A stretch of DNA of 64,000 nucleotides. Origin: Bryum argenteum (Eukaryota > Streptophyta > Bryopsida > Bryales > Bryaceae). The DNA lies in assembly GCA_037043015.1 (NCBI GenBank), contig CM073322.1:28628864-28692863 (forward strand), read 5' to 3'. Made by a program: the position numbers and the translations under genes. The stretch's first letter is position 1; every line of letters starts with the position of its first letter. A model generated the notes under the pieces. It saw only the letters and a program-made list of their open reading frames with translations, did not search any database and was not told the origin of the DNA. This document shows, piece by piece, positions 26,358 to 37,709 of this stretch.

Positions 26358-27455
26358 TATCTACACTAGGATTGAACATCTATATGTATACGTTGCATTG
26401 CTGTAATTTCTTGTCAAGTTGAGAAATTGAGAACAAAGACAACTTTCAATGAGTGTAATGATTGAGCTTATTGTTTTATATCACATATATTTGTACATGT
26501 TCCAAAAATAAAATATGCTCTTCTATGCCTAAAATCTACATTTTATAATTATGTAATTTTTGACAATTTGATATTTAAATCCAATACATTTTTAAGCTTT
26601 ATATTGTGTATGCTATACTTTTAAGTTTATCAAAATCTTTTAAGCTTCATAAGTAGGAAAATAAAATATGAGTAGAATTCATTAAATTTCATCACTTCTT
26701 CTTAAAATGCTTCTTCTTACCTGCTCCAGTCTTCGGCCCCATGGGACTTCCTTCACACATGGCTCTATACGGAGTACGTTCTCAAGCAAACGGTTATCTT
26801 CCCGGAGGTCCTTCGTAGTTGAATCCTAAGTTCCTCCCTTGACCATCCGTGGTGCAAGTAGAGCGCGAGGAATGACTAGGCCTAAGCGTGGTATGTCGAA
26901 TACACTCAATTGCGCCTACAATAATCAGTTAGAAATGATGATTGAAGAACATGCTCTAATTGAAAAATTGGAAAATTGGAAAATTGGAAATTTAACCGGC
27001 AATGATGAACTTTCATCTTTCCTCTACCTATTTTAGCTCACTTCTTTGCTATTAGTTGGTTCTGCAGGTGTGAGTTTCATTCTAGACTTACTAGGCTCAA
27101 TTTCTTTTGGATCTTGAGACTTCTGAAGCATGACTAGGTAGGTACAATCCCAATACTCTAGTCCTTGTTGATAATCATGATTTCCACACCATTACCCTAC
27201 CATCACACCAATTTTTGTTCCTTTAACTCCATATCAGGTACAATATTAACAAACCCTGCTAATATGATCTATAGCCATGTGCAATCATGATTGGTAGTAA
27301 TGAGTTCGACAAGGTGAATACTGTTTCAAAACACCTTCTTGTCTCCATTCAAAAAATAAAAGTTAAACTCCAATTGTAGATGAAGGAGATGTAGCTCCTC
27401 AAAAACATCTTTTATTTCATTGGAAAACATCATCGCAAATCTAATACCAAAGTTA
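26358..27455. other. AT-rich spacer between SINE and LINE
   Basis: No gene recognised. Around 26965-26995 a GGAAAATT-type unit is repeated about three times. TTTGGATCAAA at 27456-27466 is the target duplication of the LINE. Confidence 0.5.
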
Positions 27456-27466
27456 TTTGGATCAAA

Positions 27467-27511
27467 GATAGATAGATAGATAAGAACTCCAATCTTCAAA
27501 TCGAAGATTGG
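27467..27511 (-). other. LINE 3' tail: GATA repeat and 9-bp hairpin
   Basis: 27467-27483 is a GATA repeat on the plus strand (TATC at the RNA 3' end). Next to it CCAATCTTC (27489-27497) pairs perfectly with GAAGATTGG (27503-27511). The same hairpin position in the copies at 26004-26025 and 40886-40908 has different bases but remains paired. This suggests that the structure is selected, presumably for recognition by the element's reverse transcriptase. Confidence 0.75.
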
Positions 27512-27718
27512 CGTGAATACAGCGTCTGTTCGTAATGTCTTTACCTCGATGGCCACAGGACAAAGAGGTAAAAGCACAAAACTACTCACCCCTTTCGGGA
27601 ATAGACACTAAACTTCTACATATAACTGAAACTGGACTAACTGGAGTAACCAAGATAAACTATATATGGTGCGGGTTTTTTGGCGGGACCTTGTGTGTTT
27701 TAAATGCGATTTTGGTGG

Positions 27719-27940
27719 GCTTGTGGTCACCAAGCCTTGCAGTCCTGGGGTGGTTGAGGTGTGGGACGTTTGTATTCGTGCTGGTCTGAGTTCGAATCCC
27801 TACGGGCTCGTTTGAGCAGTACGCATGGCTTGGGGCTTTCTGTGAGTGTATGGCAAGAAAATAGTATTCAACTACCTGGCCCCTACCCGAGAAGCTGAGA
27901 CTGAAGCAATTTGCTGCTAACAACAGTGGTTTGTACCACT
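27719..27940 (+). mobile_element. Possible tRNA-derived SINE inside the LINE 3' UTR
   Basis: On the plus strand, opposite to the LINE, an excellent pol III B box (GAGTTCGAATCCC, about 27788-27800) lies about 35 bp after an A-box-like GGTGGTTGAGG. A non-tRNA body follows, ending before a T-rich CTTTTTC. I found no clear target duplication, so the borders are approximate and it could be an old insertion or a chance tRNA-like segment. Confidence 0.4.
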
Positions 27941-27953
27941 ACCCCCTACTTTT

Positions 27954-30458
27954 TCAGGGTGGTTCTATATTAATGGAGAGAGGTTGGTGGTTTTCTATTT
28001 TGCGTTTATGTAAGAGTATAAGTGCGGCGTGTTGGATGGCGATTGTGTTAATTGTTGTGAATGCATTTTTTATTTGTTTTTTAGTGAGCTTGAAAGTGGT
28101 TTCTAATGGTAGCATAGATGGTGTGTGAGTAGTGCCTCTGGCGCCGGCTGTGATGACTATGAGAGGATTAACTTTCCATCCACGGGCAGTTATAGAGTTC
28201 AGTAGTGGTTGGTATTTGTTGATTTTGTTTGTTATGGTTTCTTGCGGAAATCTATCGTTACAGTATGTGAATTCGATGTATTGGATGATGATGTTGTCAT
28301 TTGGGTGTTGTGGGGTGTGCCCCAAAGATGGGAGACCAATTACACATAGTAAGTCGGGTCTGAATCTTGCATTGCATTGGCATCTGATTAGTATTGCACT
28401 GCAAGGGAGGAGCCACTTGGGACTTGTGTTTGTCTGGGGGGGTGCATTAAGGTGTCTACCGGCATTTATAAGTGTGTAGCATCTTGCTTTGGTGTTTGAC
28501 AAGATGAGTTGTTTGATAGTTTTAGCTGCTTGGTTGTGTCTCGGTAACTCGAGTGCGTGGATGTTGGGTTGGGGGCATTTAAGTAAGACGTGTAGCCATG
28601 TGTCTACGTCTGTTGAGTTGCATATAGGACATGTCTTGGATGGGAACCTTATATGTCCAAAGAATAGTTGTTTCCTAGCGTGGCCCATGTATTGGCATGT
28701 ACGGAATTTTAGTATACTAGTTATTTGAGAGTCTGTGATTTTTGGGTTTTTCCAAAAGGCATTAGAGGATTTCGCATGTATGTCTGGATTGGAGGTCCAT
28801 TTGTTTATGTTAGGGAAGTTTTGTGCTAGTGTCTTGAGGTTATTTTCTCGATCGTGTTCTGTGAGATATGTGGCTAAGTTTCTAACTGGACCTTTATCTG
28901 GTCTGTGGTGCGGTCTAGGCCAAGTATTTTTTTGGAAATAGAAAGGGGTAATGTGAGCAAATTCGTGTTGTTTTCGACCAAGTTTATAATTTTTCTCGTT
29001 TCCTGCTTTGGCAAGTTTGTCTGCTTTCTCGTTTCCAGAGATGTTGATATGGGCTCGTACTTTGTGAAATGTGGTGGGTTGGGTACGTAATTTTAAGATA
29101 TTGGTTATGGCGTGGAGGGTATTGAGATCTGGGTGGTTGTTTTGTAAGGTAGGGTGCATGAGGTGTGTTTGTAAGACGTAGAAGCAGTTTATGCAGTCTG
29201 TGAAGATATATGCAGGTTCATCTATGTTTTTGGTTGTGAGGATTTTTAGTGTTTTATATATGGCCATGAGTTCTGCTCTGAAGATGGTTTGTAAGCCAGG
29301 GAGTCTTCTTGATATTTGTATTTCTGGTTTGGTTGAGTTATAAATACCATAGCCGGCTGTTTCGGGAAGTATATATCCAGCTGCTGTTTTGTGTGGTGGT
29401 ATGAAGGATCCGTCTGTGTAGTAGCTGTATTCGGGTGCGAATTTAACAGGAAGGTGTGTGTTGTATAGTGGGAACGGAGGTGTGTTGAGGAAAGCGAATG
29501 TGTGAGTTGGTGAGTATAGTAACTTTGACCAGTTTTTGTTTTTGTTGACTCTAGTGTTTACAGGGGTGGAGGGGATTTCTTGGAGGTGGAACTGAGTGAT
29601 GGATAAATTTCTAAGGGTGCTTATGAGGTTTTGTGTGTCTGTTGGGGTGGTGAGATTATGGTTTTTGTGGTGGATGCAGAGAATCAGGATTGCGTTTGAC
29701 TCGGTGCGGGGTTTTTTGTGGTTGTAAGGAATGGTGGGTTCTTCATATGTTATTGTGTCTGCAGCAAAATGTGCTAAAACGTGCGTGTCCGGGAACTCGG
29801 TTGAGTATGGTGTTGGGTTGTGAAACCATTGTTTGTCAGGCATGATAACCAAGGTGGTGGCATTGTGGTCATGTTGTGCGGCTAACCTAGCCCAATGTAT
29901 GGTTTGTTGAGCAGTTTCATCGTTATGGGGGTGAGCGTAGCCAATACCTTGCCATTTATATTGAAAGGCGAGGCCTCTGGAACCAAATATTTTGTCGCGG
30001 GGACATGTAGAATAGTATTTTGTGATTTGAAGTGGGCATGTTACTGGGGAGGAGAAGTATGTGTGTGTAATTTGAAAAGATGCAATAAGTGTATTGATTA
30101 TGGTAGTAGGGAGCGTGTGGTGGTTTGTTGTTTTGGGGTTGTGTTTGGAGATATTATGTGCGTAGCGTTTGTATAGGAGAATTATTTCTGTTTCAAATGA
30201 TTGCGTGAGGGGGGTTAAACCGTGGTTGGTGTTTAGACATGAGTGATATTGTTCCCATAGCCATGTGAGTCTGGATGTGGGAATTGTGATGATGAAATGC
30301 CCAGTATTGTCAAAAAGGTGAGCTGTTTCATTTAGAACTTGTATAGAGGGGGAGTTTGTGTGAATGTCTTTGTCTGGGTTGCAGTCTTGCAGATGAATTT
30401 GTGTGAGGGGTAGGCTTGTAGGAGGCGGGATGAAGCGAGTGTCTTTTTCTTGCGGCAA
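27954..30458 (-). CDS. LINE ORF2 C-terminal part: MTase-like, RNase H, CCHC, restriction-like endonuclease
   Basis: This uninterrupted 834-codon frame is the downstream part of ORF2; the LINE frame continues upstream to the insertion at 30542. Residues about 140-260 contain IFGSRGLAF, GYAHPHND and TLVIMPDKQWFHN, resembling Dam/PCIF1-type methyltransferases. RNase H spans residues about 343-490, with D349, E396, D421, H470 and D480. A CCHC knuckle follows (C610, C613, H623, C628). The C-terminal domain, about 699-820, reads R-P-D (D702), then I-E-F-T (E729), K745/K748-Y, G-W-K-V and G-A-R-G. This is the pattern of the PD-(D/E)XK restriction-like endonuclease of R2/NeSL/Dualen LINEs. The stop at 27954 is followed by a short 3' UTR. 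The frame is intact although other parts of the element are broken. Confidence 0.8.
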   Translation of the reverse strand: MPQEKDTRFIPPPTSLPLTQIHLQDCNPDKDIHTNSPSIQVLNETAHLFDNTGHFIITIPTSRLTWLWEQYHSCLNTNHGLTPLTQSFETEIILLYKRYAHNISKHNPKTTNHHTLPTTIINTLIASFQITHTYFSSPVTCPLQITKYYSTCPRDKIFGSRGLAFQYKWQGIGYAHPHNDETAQQTIHWARLAAQHDHNATTLVIMPDKQWFHNPTPYSTEFPDTHVLAHFAADTITYEEPTIPYNHKKPRTESNAILILCIHHKNHNLTTPTDTQNLISTLRNLSITQFHLQEIPSTPVNTRVNKNKNWSKLLYSPTHTFAFLNTPPFPLYNTHLPVKFAPEYSYYTDGSFIPPHKTAAGYILPETAGYGIYNSTKPEIQISRRLPGLQTIFRAELMAIYKTLKILTTKNIDEPAYIFTDCINCFYVLQTHLMHPTLQNNHPDLNTLHAITNILKLRTQPTTFHKVRAHINISGNEKADKLAKAGNEKNYKLGRKQHEFAHITPFYFQKNTWPRPHHRPDKGPVRNLATYLTEHDRENNLKTLAQNFPNINKWTSNPDIHAKSSNAFWKNPKITDSQITSILKFRTCQYMGHARKQLFFGHIRFPSKTCPICNSTDVDTWLHVLLKCPQPNIHALELPRHNQAAKTIKQLILSNTKARCYTLINAGRHLNAPPQTNTSPKWLLPCSAILIRCQCNARFRPDLLCVIGLPSLGHTPQHPNDNIIIQYIEFTYCNDRFPQETITNKINKYQPLLNSITARGWKVNPLIVITAGARGTTHTPSMLPLETTFKLTKKQIKNAFTTINTIAIQHAALILLHKRKIENHQPLSINIEPP

Positions 30459-30542
30459 CGTGAAACAGATGATGGTGATGTGTTTGTAAAGAGTGTTTTT
30501 TTGTTGTGTATAGTAATTGGATAAGAGGTTGAGATTATGTTG

Positions 30543-33500
30543 TGTCGTGAGTTACCAGACCGAGAAGACCAAAAATAGCCCAATTTTACTTATACAACCT
30601 AGCAAAATGGTCCACCTTCCGGGTAACGTTCCACGGAGATTCTGTGAAGTGTGAAGACAAAAATGAAATTCAGACCGACCACCATTGGACGCTACAACGA
30701 CAGACACGTTCTGGTCTACCGGATTAGGGAACGCGGGGATTGAGACCCGACTAATTCCTAAACCCAAAACCCCAGGGTGACCGGTTGATTCTGATCCGGT
30801 TGCTTCCCTCTACTCGATTGTTATTTTGGCCGGTTAGGATATGTTAGTGAGTGATGATTTAATTTAACCTCCGTGAATCCTCGGAGGGGTTCTCCTTGTA
30901 GGTTTTTAACAGAGTACGGAAGGGGCACTCTCCTCCGGTTGATTAAGGTGACTGGAGTTTCACCTATACTCGTATCCCTCTCTCTCTCTCTCTCTCTCTC
31001 TCCCTCTACACGGGGTTCCTCCCTTACAACTACCGCTACCGCTTAGTGGATTCACTCAAACGGTAGGTCACACCGGCAGTTGTCCGGTTCTCTCCTTCTT
31101 TCTGGGCGACAGAACTTGTGATCCGGTCTGCAGTGAGTAGCATCCCACTACCCGGCCCACGAGGTTCCTACTACGCACACCGATAGTTAACTGGCCTCCG
31201 GGGTTATGTACAACTCCCGTCGTGGACTTTCCTCACCCGAATATCCCATCCGGGGGGTGGTTATGCGGGATGGCTTTACTCGCCAATCCCAACTCCCCTG
31301 TCCAGTCCGGTTGGAGTCACGACCCCCCCCTCCCTTTGGCACTTGTTACAACACTTCCAGGACGCCCGGACTCCTCTCACTAGGACCTCTTACTGACGGC
31401 GTCACTCCTCCGGCTATCCACTTCGCGGACACCTCAGACTCGTAACTACCCACACAACAAGGGACTTCCCCACCCACAACCGCCAAAACCTCACTTCACA
31501 CACAAGACCAAGCAAATCTCTCACACATACACAGCAAGGACGCAAGGTTTCAGATTGCAAAATTGGACCTTTACTCACAGGGGGGTGGATCGCAGGAAAG
31601 ACCCGAAGGACTCCGCAGAGTCTTCTGATGAAGTCTGATGTTCGGATTTCCGGAAACCCTATCGAGATCGAATTCCCGGGCCTCCGAGATTCCCGGGTGA
31701 GTGGCCAAAAGGGCATCTACTATTTCTAGCTACTTCTAACCTAACTAATTACTAACTAATGTCTTCTTCCGGCGGCGTGGGGCGGCTCGAGGGGTCTGGC
31801 GGCGGGGTGTTCCTCATGGAAGTGCCTGCCTACTCGCGGGGGGTGTACCTCTGTGATCGACCAGTGTCGATGTAAAACCTCGGGTTTTCTTTTTGTGTCC
31901 TCCGGCTCTTCCACATGTCCCGGAGTGCCTTCAACTTTGATGGAGGGGGCACGGGTTGAACTTCGACTTCTTCCTGAGGCACCATGGGCTCTTCCTGCTG
32001 CTCCTGAGGGGCCACGGGTTCATTCTGATGATCATGTTCGCCCGGATCTCCCACCTCGTTGACTCGGACCTCCGGTTGAGGTACTACCTCCTCGACTTGA
32101 TCGGGGAGTCCTGCCCCTTCTCCTGTGACACCGCCAACCGGGTGCTCATCCCGTTGTTGAGAGGGGTTAACCTCTCCTTCCACCACCTGCTCCACCTTGG
32201 AGGGACCGGTTAATACTGGTTCATCCGAGGTATCGCCTCCCGAGGGGAGTCGCAGCTCGTTCTCCCTCCCTGTCCACCGGAACTCCACCATCAAGTGGAA
32301 TCCCCTGCTCCTCCGAAACGGGCAGGGACACTTCCTCAACCTCCATGGGCACCGGTTCCTCCGTGGGCACCTCTGCGGGTGCGAGCACCTCCTCTTCCGG
32401 AAGAGCTTCCGTCGTCTCCACGTGGGGGAGGGCCCCCAACAACTTACCCGTAAGAGTCCGGAACTCCTTGAGGCACTGATTGATCCCGGTTGTGTGCCTC
32501 CTGAGCAGCTCCAGGGATTGGGGTGATTCGCTGATCCCAATCCGGGCATCATAGAAGGCCACCTTCGTCTGAGCCTCAGCATCCGGTTGCAACACCTTCA
32601 GGATGGAGTGCAACACCGTCCTGTCGATGTTCTGCAGCTTCCGGAGTGCAGCCTCCTGCTCCTCCACAATCCTCCTGAGGGCTTCCACCTCCGGATGTGC
32701 CTCCGTGTCCGAGGGGTCCGGTCCACACTGGACTCCCACAGATGCCTTCTCCTTCGGCCGGGCCTTCAGCACCAGCTCCACCTTCTCTCTCCTTAGCCGG
32801 GCTGTTTCTCGCTGCATCTCCTCGGCTAACTCTGGATACCTCTCTACATTGGGGGTCTGGAAGACCCGCTCGAGTCGCGCCAGGAAGGTGAACAATTGTT
32901 CATTCTCCCGATCCACCTCCTCCATGGCTAGCCGGATGGGGTGGAGGATACCCTCGCTGGGTATCCGGTAGTAGGGGCGGGGAAGCACCGGGGTGGTGTT
33001 TTCCGTTCCGGGGGTTACGAGTCCTCTATGGGACGACCCCGGAGCTGCCACTGATGCTGGAGTGGCCGGGGCGGGGTCATTCCCCTGCTCCGGTAGCTCC
33101 AGTCGGGGAGGTGTGGCCCTCTCCGGAGTGCTCTCCTCCTCTGAAATGAGCAGCCTTCTCTTCACCTTGGGCTGGCTCTCCGGGATTGGCTCTGCTATCA
33201 GGGCAGGAGCCGGATCTTGCGTTGGTGCGGGGTCCGGACTTGGGGCCCTCTCCTCCTCGATGGCCCTCGGCTGTGCTACCGGACTCGCTGACCTCTTCCT
33301 CTTCTTGGCCTTGCGCTTCAGGTTGGGCACTCTCCCTCCTGGGGGTCTCTCTCCGGGTGGAGGCACCTCCGCAATGGCCCCTGCTGCAGCCACCTCCTCG
33401 TTCGGGACTCCCTGTTCTACCGGAGGAGGAAGTCGGGCGGGAGAACGTCTCCTCCCAAAACCCGTCGTGTCTTTCCTCCTCACCCCTCGGGATGGTCTTG

Positions 33501-33782
33501 CCTGTCGAGGTGGGGCCTCCTCTTCTTCGTCGTCCGGCGGCCCCGGTCATCAACCCAGTAGGAGAACCGGTCCATCCGGGCATCTCAGGGTATCAACCGG
33601 ATATCAACAAGGGTATCCGGTAGGCTCTAAAATCCCCTAAGGTTAGCCGGAAGGATCCTAACACAAAACTACTATCTACGAACCGGTTTAAGCACACCGA
33701 TTTTTATTTCTACTTGCTAAATTTACCCTTTTACTCCTAATTAATTGCTAAAAACAAAAATATTGGAGAACAGGGTTCGACA
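30543..33782 (-). mobile_element. 3.24-kb insertion in LINE ORF2: TG...CA ends, 5-bp TSD (solo-LTR-like)
   Basis: TGTTG occurs at 30538-30542 and 33783-33787, and the inserted segment begins TGTCG and ends CGACA. These are the hallmarks of LTR-retrotransposon integration. No second copy of either end is found inside, so it is either a very long solo LTR or an element whose LTRs have been lost. A TC microsatellite lies at about 30978-31002. It carries a long minus-strand ORF, listed separately. The flanks join to a continuous LINE frame once it is removed, confirming it as an insertion. Confidence 0.65.
31830..33483 (-). CDS. Unknown P/E/R-rich coiled-coil protein in the 3.24-kb insertion
   Basis: A 420-codon frame (33483-32221) is followed, after an apparent frame change near 32260, by a compositionally matching frame to 31830. 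Together they give a protein of roughly 550-570 aa. The N terminus is basic with an R/K-rich patch (KRKAKKRKR near residue 60). The middle, about residues 160-330, is helical and coiled-coil-like. The rest is acidic, Pro/Glu/Val-rich, and ends in a basic tail. No catalytic motif, zinc finger or Gag-like signature is recognised. A protein inside a presumed LTR is unusual; it may be a captured gene or an accessory ORF. The true start could be further upstream, because the open frame extends beyond the first ATG. Confidence 0.45.
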
Positions 33783-33960
33783 TGTTGGGTGGCGGCCGGG
33801 TAGTTAGGTGGGAAGAGTTCTTTAGGGGAGAGCCAGGTGTGAAACGAGGAGTGGTTTTCTACTATCCAATGACACATATATATATTGGAGGAGTGTGTGA
33901 TTTTGTATTTGTCTTTTTTGGTAACTAACTTATGTGCAGAAATGTGATGTATGGGGAAGG

Positions 33961-35503
33961 TTATCGGGTCTTTGATGATTTGTTTTGATGGTGGTATTGT
34001 TGGCGTGAGCGGTGGGGGGGGGGGAGATGTAGAGAAGCTACAGGGGCAGGAGGAGATATGTTATGATTATGCGTGATGTATTCATTATGTAGCAGGTGGG
34101 ACGGTTGGTGTAGGTGACATCGTTGGGCACATTCAGGATTGCAATTTTTTGGACAAAAGAGTTGTTGTGCTAAATTTAGGGCACTACGCTCTAATTTTGT
34201 GGGGTTCTTATAGTATTTTCTGAAGTCTATGGGTGACATTAAGGTGGTACCATTTGGGAGTGTAAGGTGTTTGATTTTATAAATTTTTTGATGTAATATT
34301 TTTTGTAATAGTTTGAGGGATAGTTTGGGGTCAAGGTGGGGTAGGAGGTTTGATGTTTGGGCCATCCAGTGTATTTCTAGTTCGGTGGGTTCAAGATGGA
34401 AGTTGTTGAGTGTACTTTTTAGGTGAACTCCTCCCTCTTCTTTGAGTAAGAAGAGTATTCGGGTGATTGGAGAGTGTATACAATCATGATATTTTATACG
34501 GGGAATTTCTTTAGATCCACCAAATTTGGCTAAGATGTGTTGTGTAAGGCCCTGGTAGATTGGGCCAAGTTTGCCTTTGTCATTAAGTGCATTTGTTAGT
34601 TGGTCTCCAATGCAACAAAGGTAAGCATTTTTCAGGGAGAATGCTTCCAGTCCAAAGTCTGTATGTGGTAGTTGGGCTATGACATTTGCGGTGCACTTGG
34701 GGAGACCACATATCGTTTTTTGGATGCTGATTATTTTCCTGTCTAGTTTTTTGATCATTGGGAGTGAAAATGGTACGGCGTAGAAGCTGTATGCAATTCC
34801 TGCACGTATGACTGTGTCCACCATGTTAATTTTTTGTTTGATTGTGGCGGGGCAGTTAGCAAGTTTCTGGCATTGTTCTGTAAGTTTTTTGATGGTTAGG
34901 TGTGTTTGGAGTTTCCATTTTAGTGTTGGTACAACTTGGATGCCGAGATATGGATAAGCTTCGTTTTGGTGGAGTATTGGTAATGGTTCGTTTTTGTAGT
35001 TTATGTTTTGTGTTTGAAGGAGGGTTTTGAAGGCAGTGGGAGAGAGTTTGGATTTATTTGGGCACCCTGTGACTGCACATTTTTGTGTTCCTACTTCGAG
35101 TCCGGTCCAGTCACTGAATTTTTCTATTTTGTTCATTTGTATTTGTAGTGCTGGAAGGGTAGCTGTAAGGGCGGCTAAATCATCGGCATATGCAGCGGAG
35201 TTGATAGTGGCGTTTGATGTGCCAAACTTGTATCCATGGTTCCCTCTTTGTAACCATCTTAGGAGAGGTTCTAAAAATACTATAAAAAGATATGGACTTA
35301 ATGTGTCTCCTTGAATGGTGCCTCGTTGGATTGGAATTGGTTTTGTTTGTCCAAAGTGTTCGCCGGTGTATATGGTGGTGGAGTGAGAATATATATTTCC
35401 AATTAGTGTGACAGCATCTACTGGGTAGCCAAGATCTTTCATTATTGCTAGTAGCCTAGCGTGATCTAGGGAACCGAATGCGTTCTTGAAGTCAATGTAC
35501 ATG
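33961..35503 (-). pseudogene. LINE ORF2: reverse transcriptase, catalytic (C-terminal) half
   Basis: This frame contains the RT core from YIDFKNAF, through IPIQRGTIQGDTLSPYLFIVF, to the catalytic A-Y-A-D-D (YADD at 35179-35190), and continues through the thumb region. It was cut from the N-terminal half by the 2.19-kb insertion at 35512-37701. The frame stops at 33961, but the LINE continues in another frame to 33788, where the 3.24-kb insertion begins. Intact catalytic residues plus breaks around them indicate a formerly functional enzyme. Confidence 0.85.
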
Positions 35504-35511
35504 ATATATGT

Positions 35512-37701
35512 GAGGTTAAATCCCGGTGTTCCGGTTTCTAACTCACAAGTGGGCCGTGGGGGTGGGTGCAAACAAAACAATCCTTCCAAGCAATGGACAC
35601 TAAACTTCATACATGCATGCAATGTCTAATTTGAATTCAATCATAGAAGCACAATCATTCAATCAATCCTCAATTTAATCCCAAACATGTAACTCTAGTA
35701 GTGAAGTGAGTCTCCCAAAGCATACCGAGGAGGTTCAAATAGCCCTCATTTGACCACCAAGGGCCTAGGGCTCAATTGTGGACACAAAAACGACCAAAAT
35801 GAACACTTAAGGCCTCCAAAACGCATATGGACCAAGAGGTCCAGCACACAAATTAGGGTTGAAAGAGGTTGCAATTCACATCTAAACACCTTCTACCTCA
35901 ATCCTAAGCACCCTAATCAACATATGAGTGCTAACAAACCACTAAACATGCAATTCACCACTCCGAACACAATTTAGGTTTAATCGGGAAATATTGGGCA
36001 GCGCTTCCGCACCGATTACAAATCCCCGAATTTTTAACCTATCTTTTATAGTTTCAGCCCAAATTTGGGCAGTGCTTCCGCACTACCCTTTACACACGGA
36101 GCACCCTAATTACACATCTAACATTCCAGCAAGCTTATTCATTCAACTAGACAACCATCACACACATAAGATAACATGAATCACAAACAACAACAAACAA
36201 TCAATTTTTTGGCAATTAGTTTTGCCATTTTCAAAATAGAGGTCCACAAATTCCTATCAAGCACTCTACAACCAACCACAAAACAACACAAACAATGAAG
36301 GAGGGGGGGGGGCTCCCTCTATATTAGTACCCTGTCTACCCTCCGTAGTGTCACGGGGAGGGGACATGGCCGTTGTTGCTGCCGTGGTCGACGGCTCCCT
36401 GTTGTATCCCCTGATGCTGCCGCCGAAGGTGCAATCGTTGGCCAGTGCATTCGACGCTGTCTCCGGTGGCCCTCCTCTCTGCTGTGCCGCACTGCTGCTC
36501 GCGTTGCCGACCGCTCCTCGTCGACGTCGCCCCTCTGACTGCGGTTGATTCGCAGTTGCGCTGCTGGTCCGATGGCCGGTGTCGCCGTTAACCTCCGCTG
36601 TCCTGCCGACCGCCGTTCCTCCGAACTGCCAGTTACTGTCCGGCCCCCACTGCAGAATGCTGTCGAGCTGCTCTGGTAATGAACTGGCTCGGGGTTGCCG
36701 GATCCCTGCCGGTGCTGACCTCCGGCCTTCCCTCGTCTGTTTCCCTAGTTGGATCAGCCACGCCGCGTCACTACCGTTGCTCGGCTGATGCCAAACCGCC
36801 GCCTCGTGATGATCCTCGGGCTCCGGAACATGTCAACGCTGGTGGACCTGCTCAACTCCGTGCTGGCGCTGTCGATCGGTAGAGAGCTGACCTCCGGCCT
36901 TCTGATCGAATCTCCCTGCTGCGCCGTGCCGCTGCTGGAGTTCTTCGCCGTCGTCTTCCCTACCCAGTTCCGGATCTGACCTCCTGAGGTACCGATTGCC
37001 GTTGCTGGCGGTGGTGACAGTGCCGCTCCGGCGCTGCTCTCCCGTTCTGATCCGCCGCAGTTGTTGGCCCCGTCGTCGGTGGCGATCTGCTGCCGTCGCC
37101 CTTCCCTCGCTCACAATCCAACCTCCGCAACAAGTCACACACCCAAAAATCTCCCACAATCACACACTTTTTTTTTCACAACATGCACAATCCTATCCCC
37201 AAACACCGTACGTTCAAAAAAAAACTAGCCTAACGGCCCTGACCTGACTCTCCTCCCTCCCTGGCTGATCCAGGGAGGTTGAAGCAAAAAGCTTCATCCG
37301 TCCAATTGGGCAGATTTCATCCGTCCAGTTGGACGGACTTCCATCCATCGTTTCTTCTAACCAATTAGGCAAGATAAAGGCCCACACTTCATACTAGGGG
37401 TTTTGTAGAAGGTAAGGGCAAAAATGGGGCAACCCGACCCCTACTTAGGAATACGTAATCGCTAAAACATACTAAAAACTCGCCATTTAATATATTGGCA
37501 TTTATCAAAAATACTAATTTGGTATAAATTAGAGCAAGAACGGCCGCTTGTGCCACAACCCCCTATGAGACCATGGGTATTCCGTGAATCCACGAAATGA
37601 GCTCAAAAGTCTAATTAAACCATGGAAAACTTGATAATTACGCGCTAAACTTTGCGGGGAACGTATTCCCGCTAAAGTGAACCGTTTCGCGGGTTCACAA
37701 T
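35512..37701. mobile_element. 2.19-kb insertion in the LINE RT, 8-bp TSD
   Basis: ATATATGT at 35504-35511 and 37702-37709 flanks the segment. Deleting it with one duplication restores the RT frame exactly between I-L-S-Q-Y-I-Y-I and M-Y-I-D-F. Eight-base duplications are typical of hAT DNA transposons. The ends (GAGGTTAAATCCC... and ...GGGTTCACAAT) are only weakly inverted-repeat-like. The middle, 36350-37090, is GC-rich without a convincing ORF, so it would be non-autonomous. Because the duplication is an AT dinucleotide-like word, its length is somewhat uncertain. Confidence 0.6.
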
Positions 37702-37709
37702 ATATATGT

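Noticed and set aside
30543..33782. Complete small LTR retrotransposon with two LTRs
   Set aside because: No direct terminal repeats are visible; only the TG...CA tips and TSD support LTR-type integration.
36348..37163. Open frames in the GC-rich core of the 2.19-kb insertion
   Set aside because: They are short, overlap on both strands, and have no domain; composition explains them.
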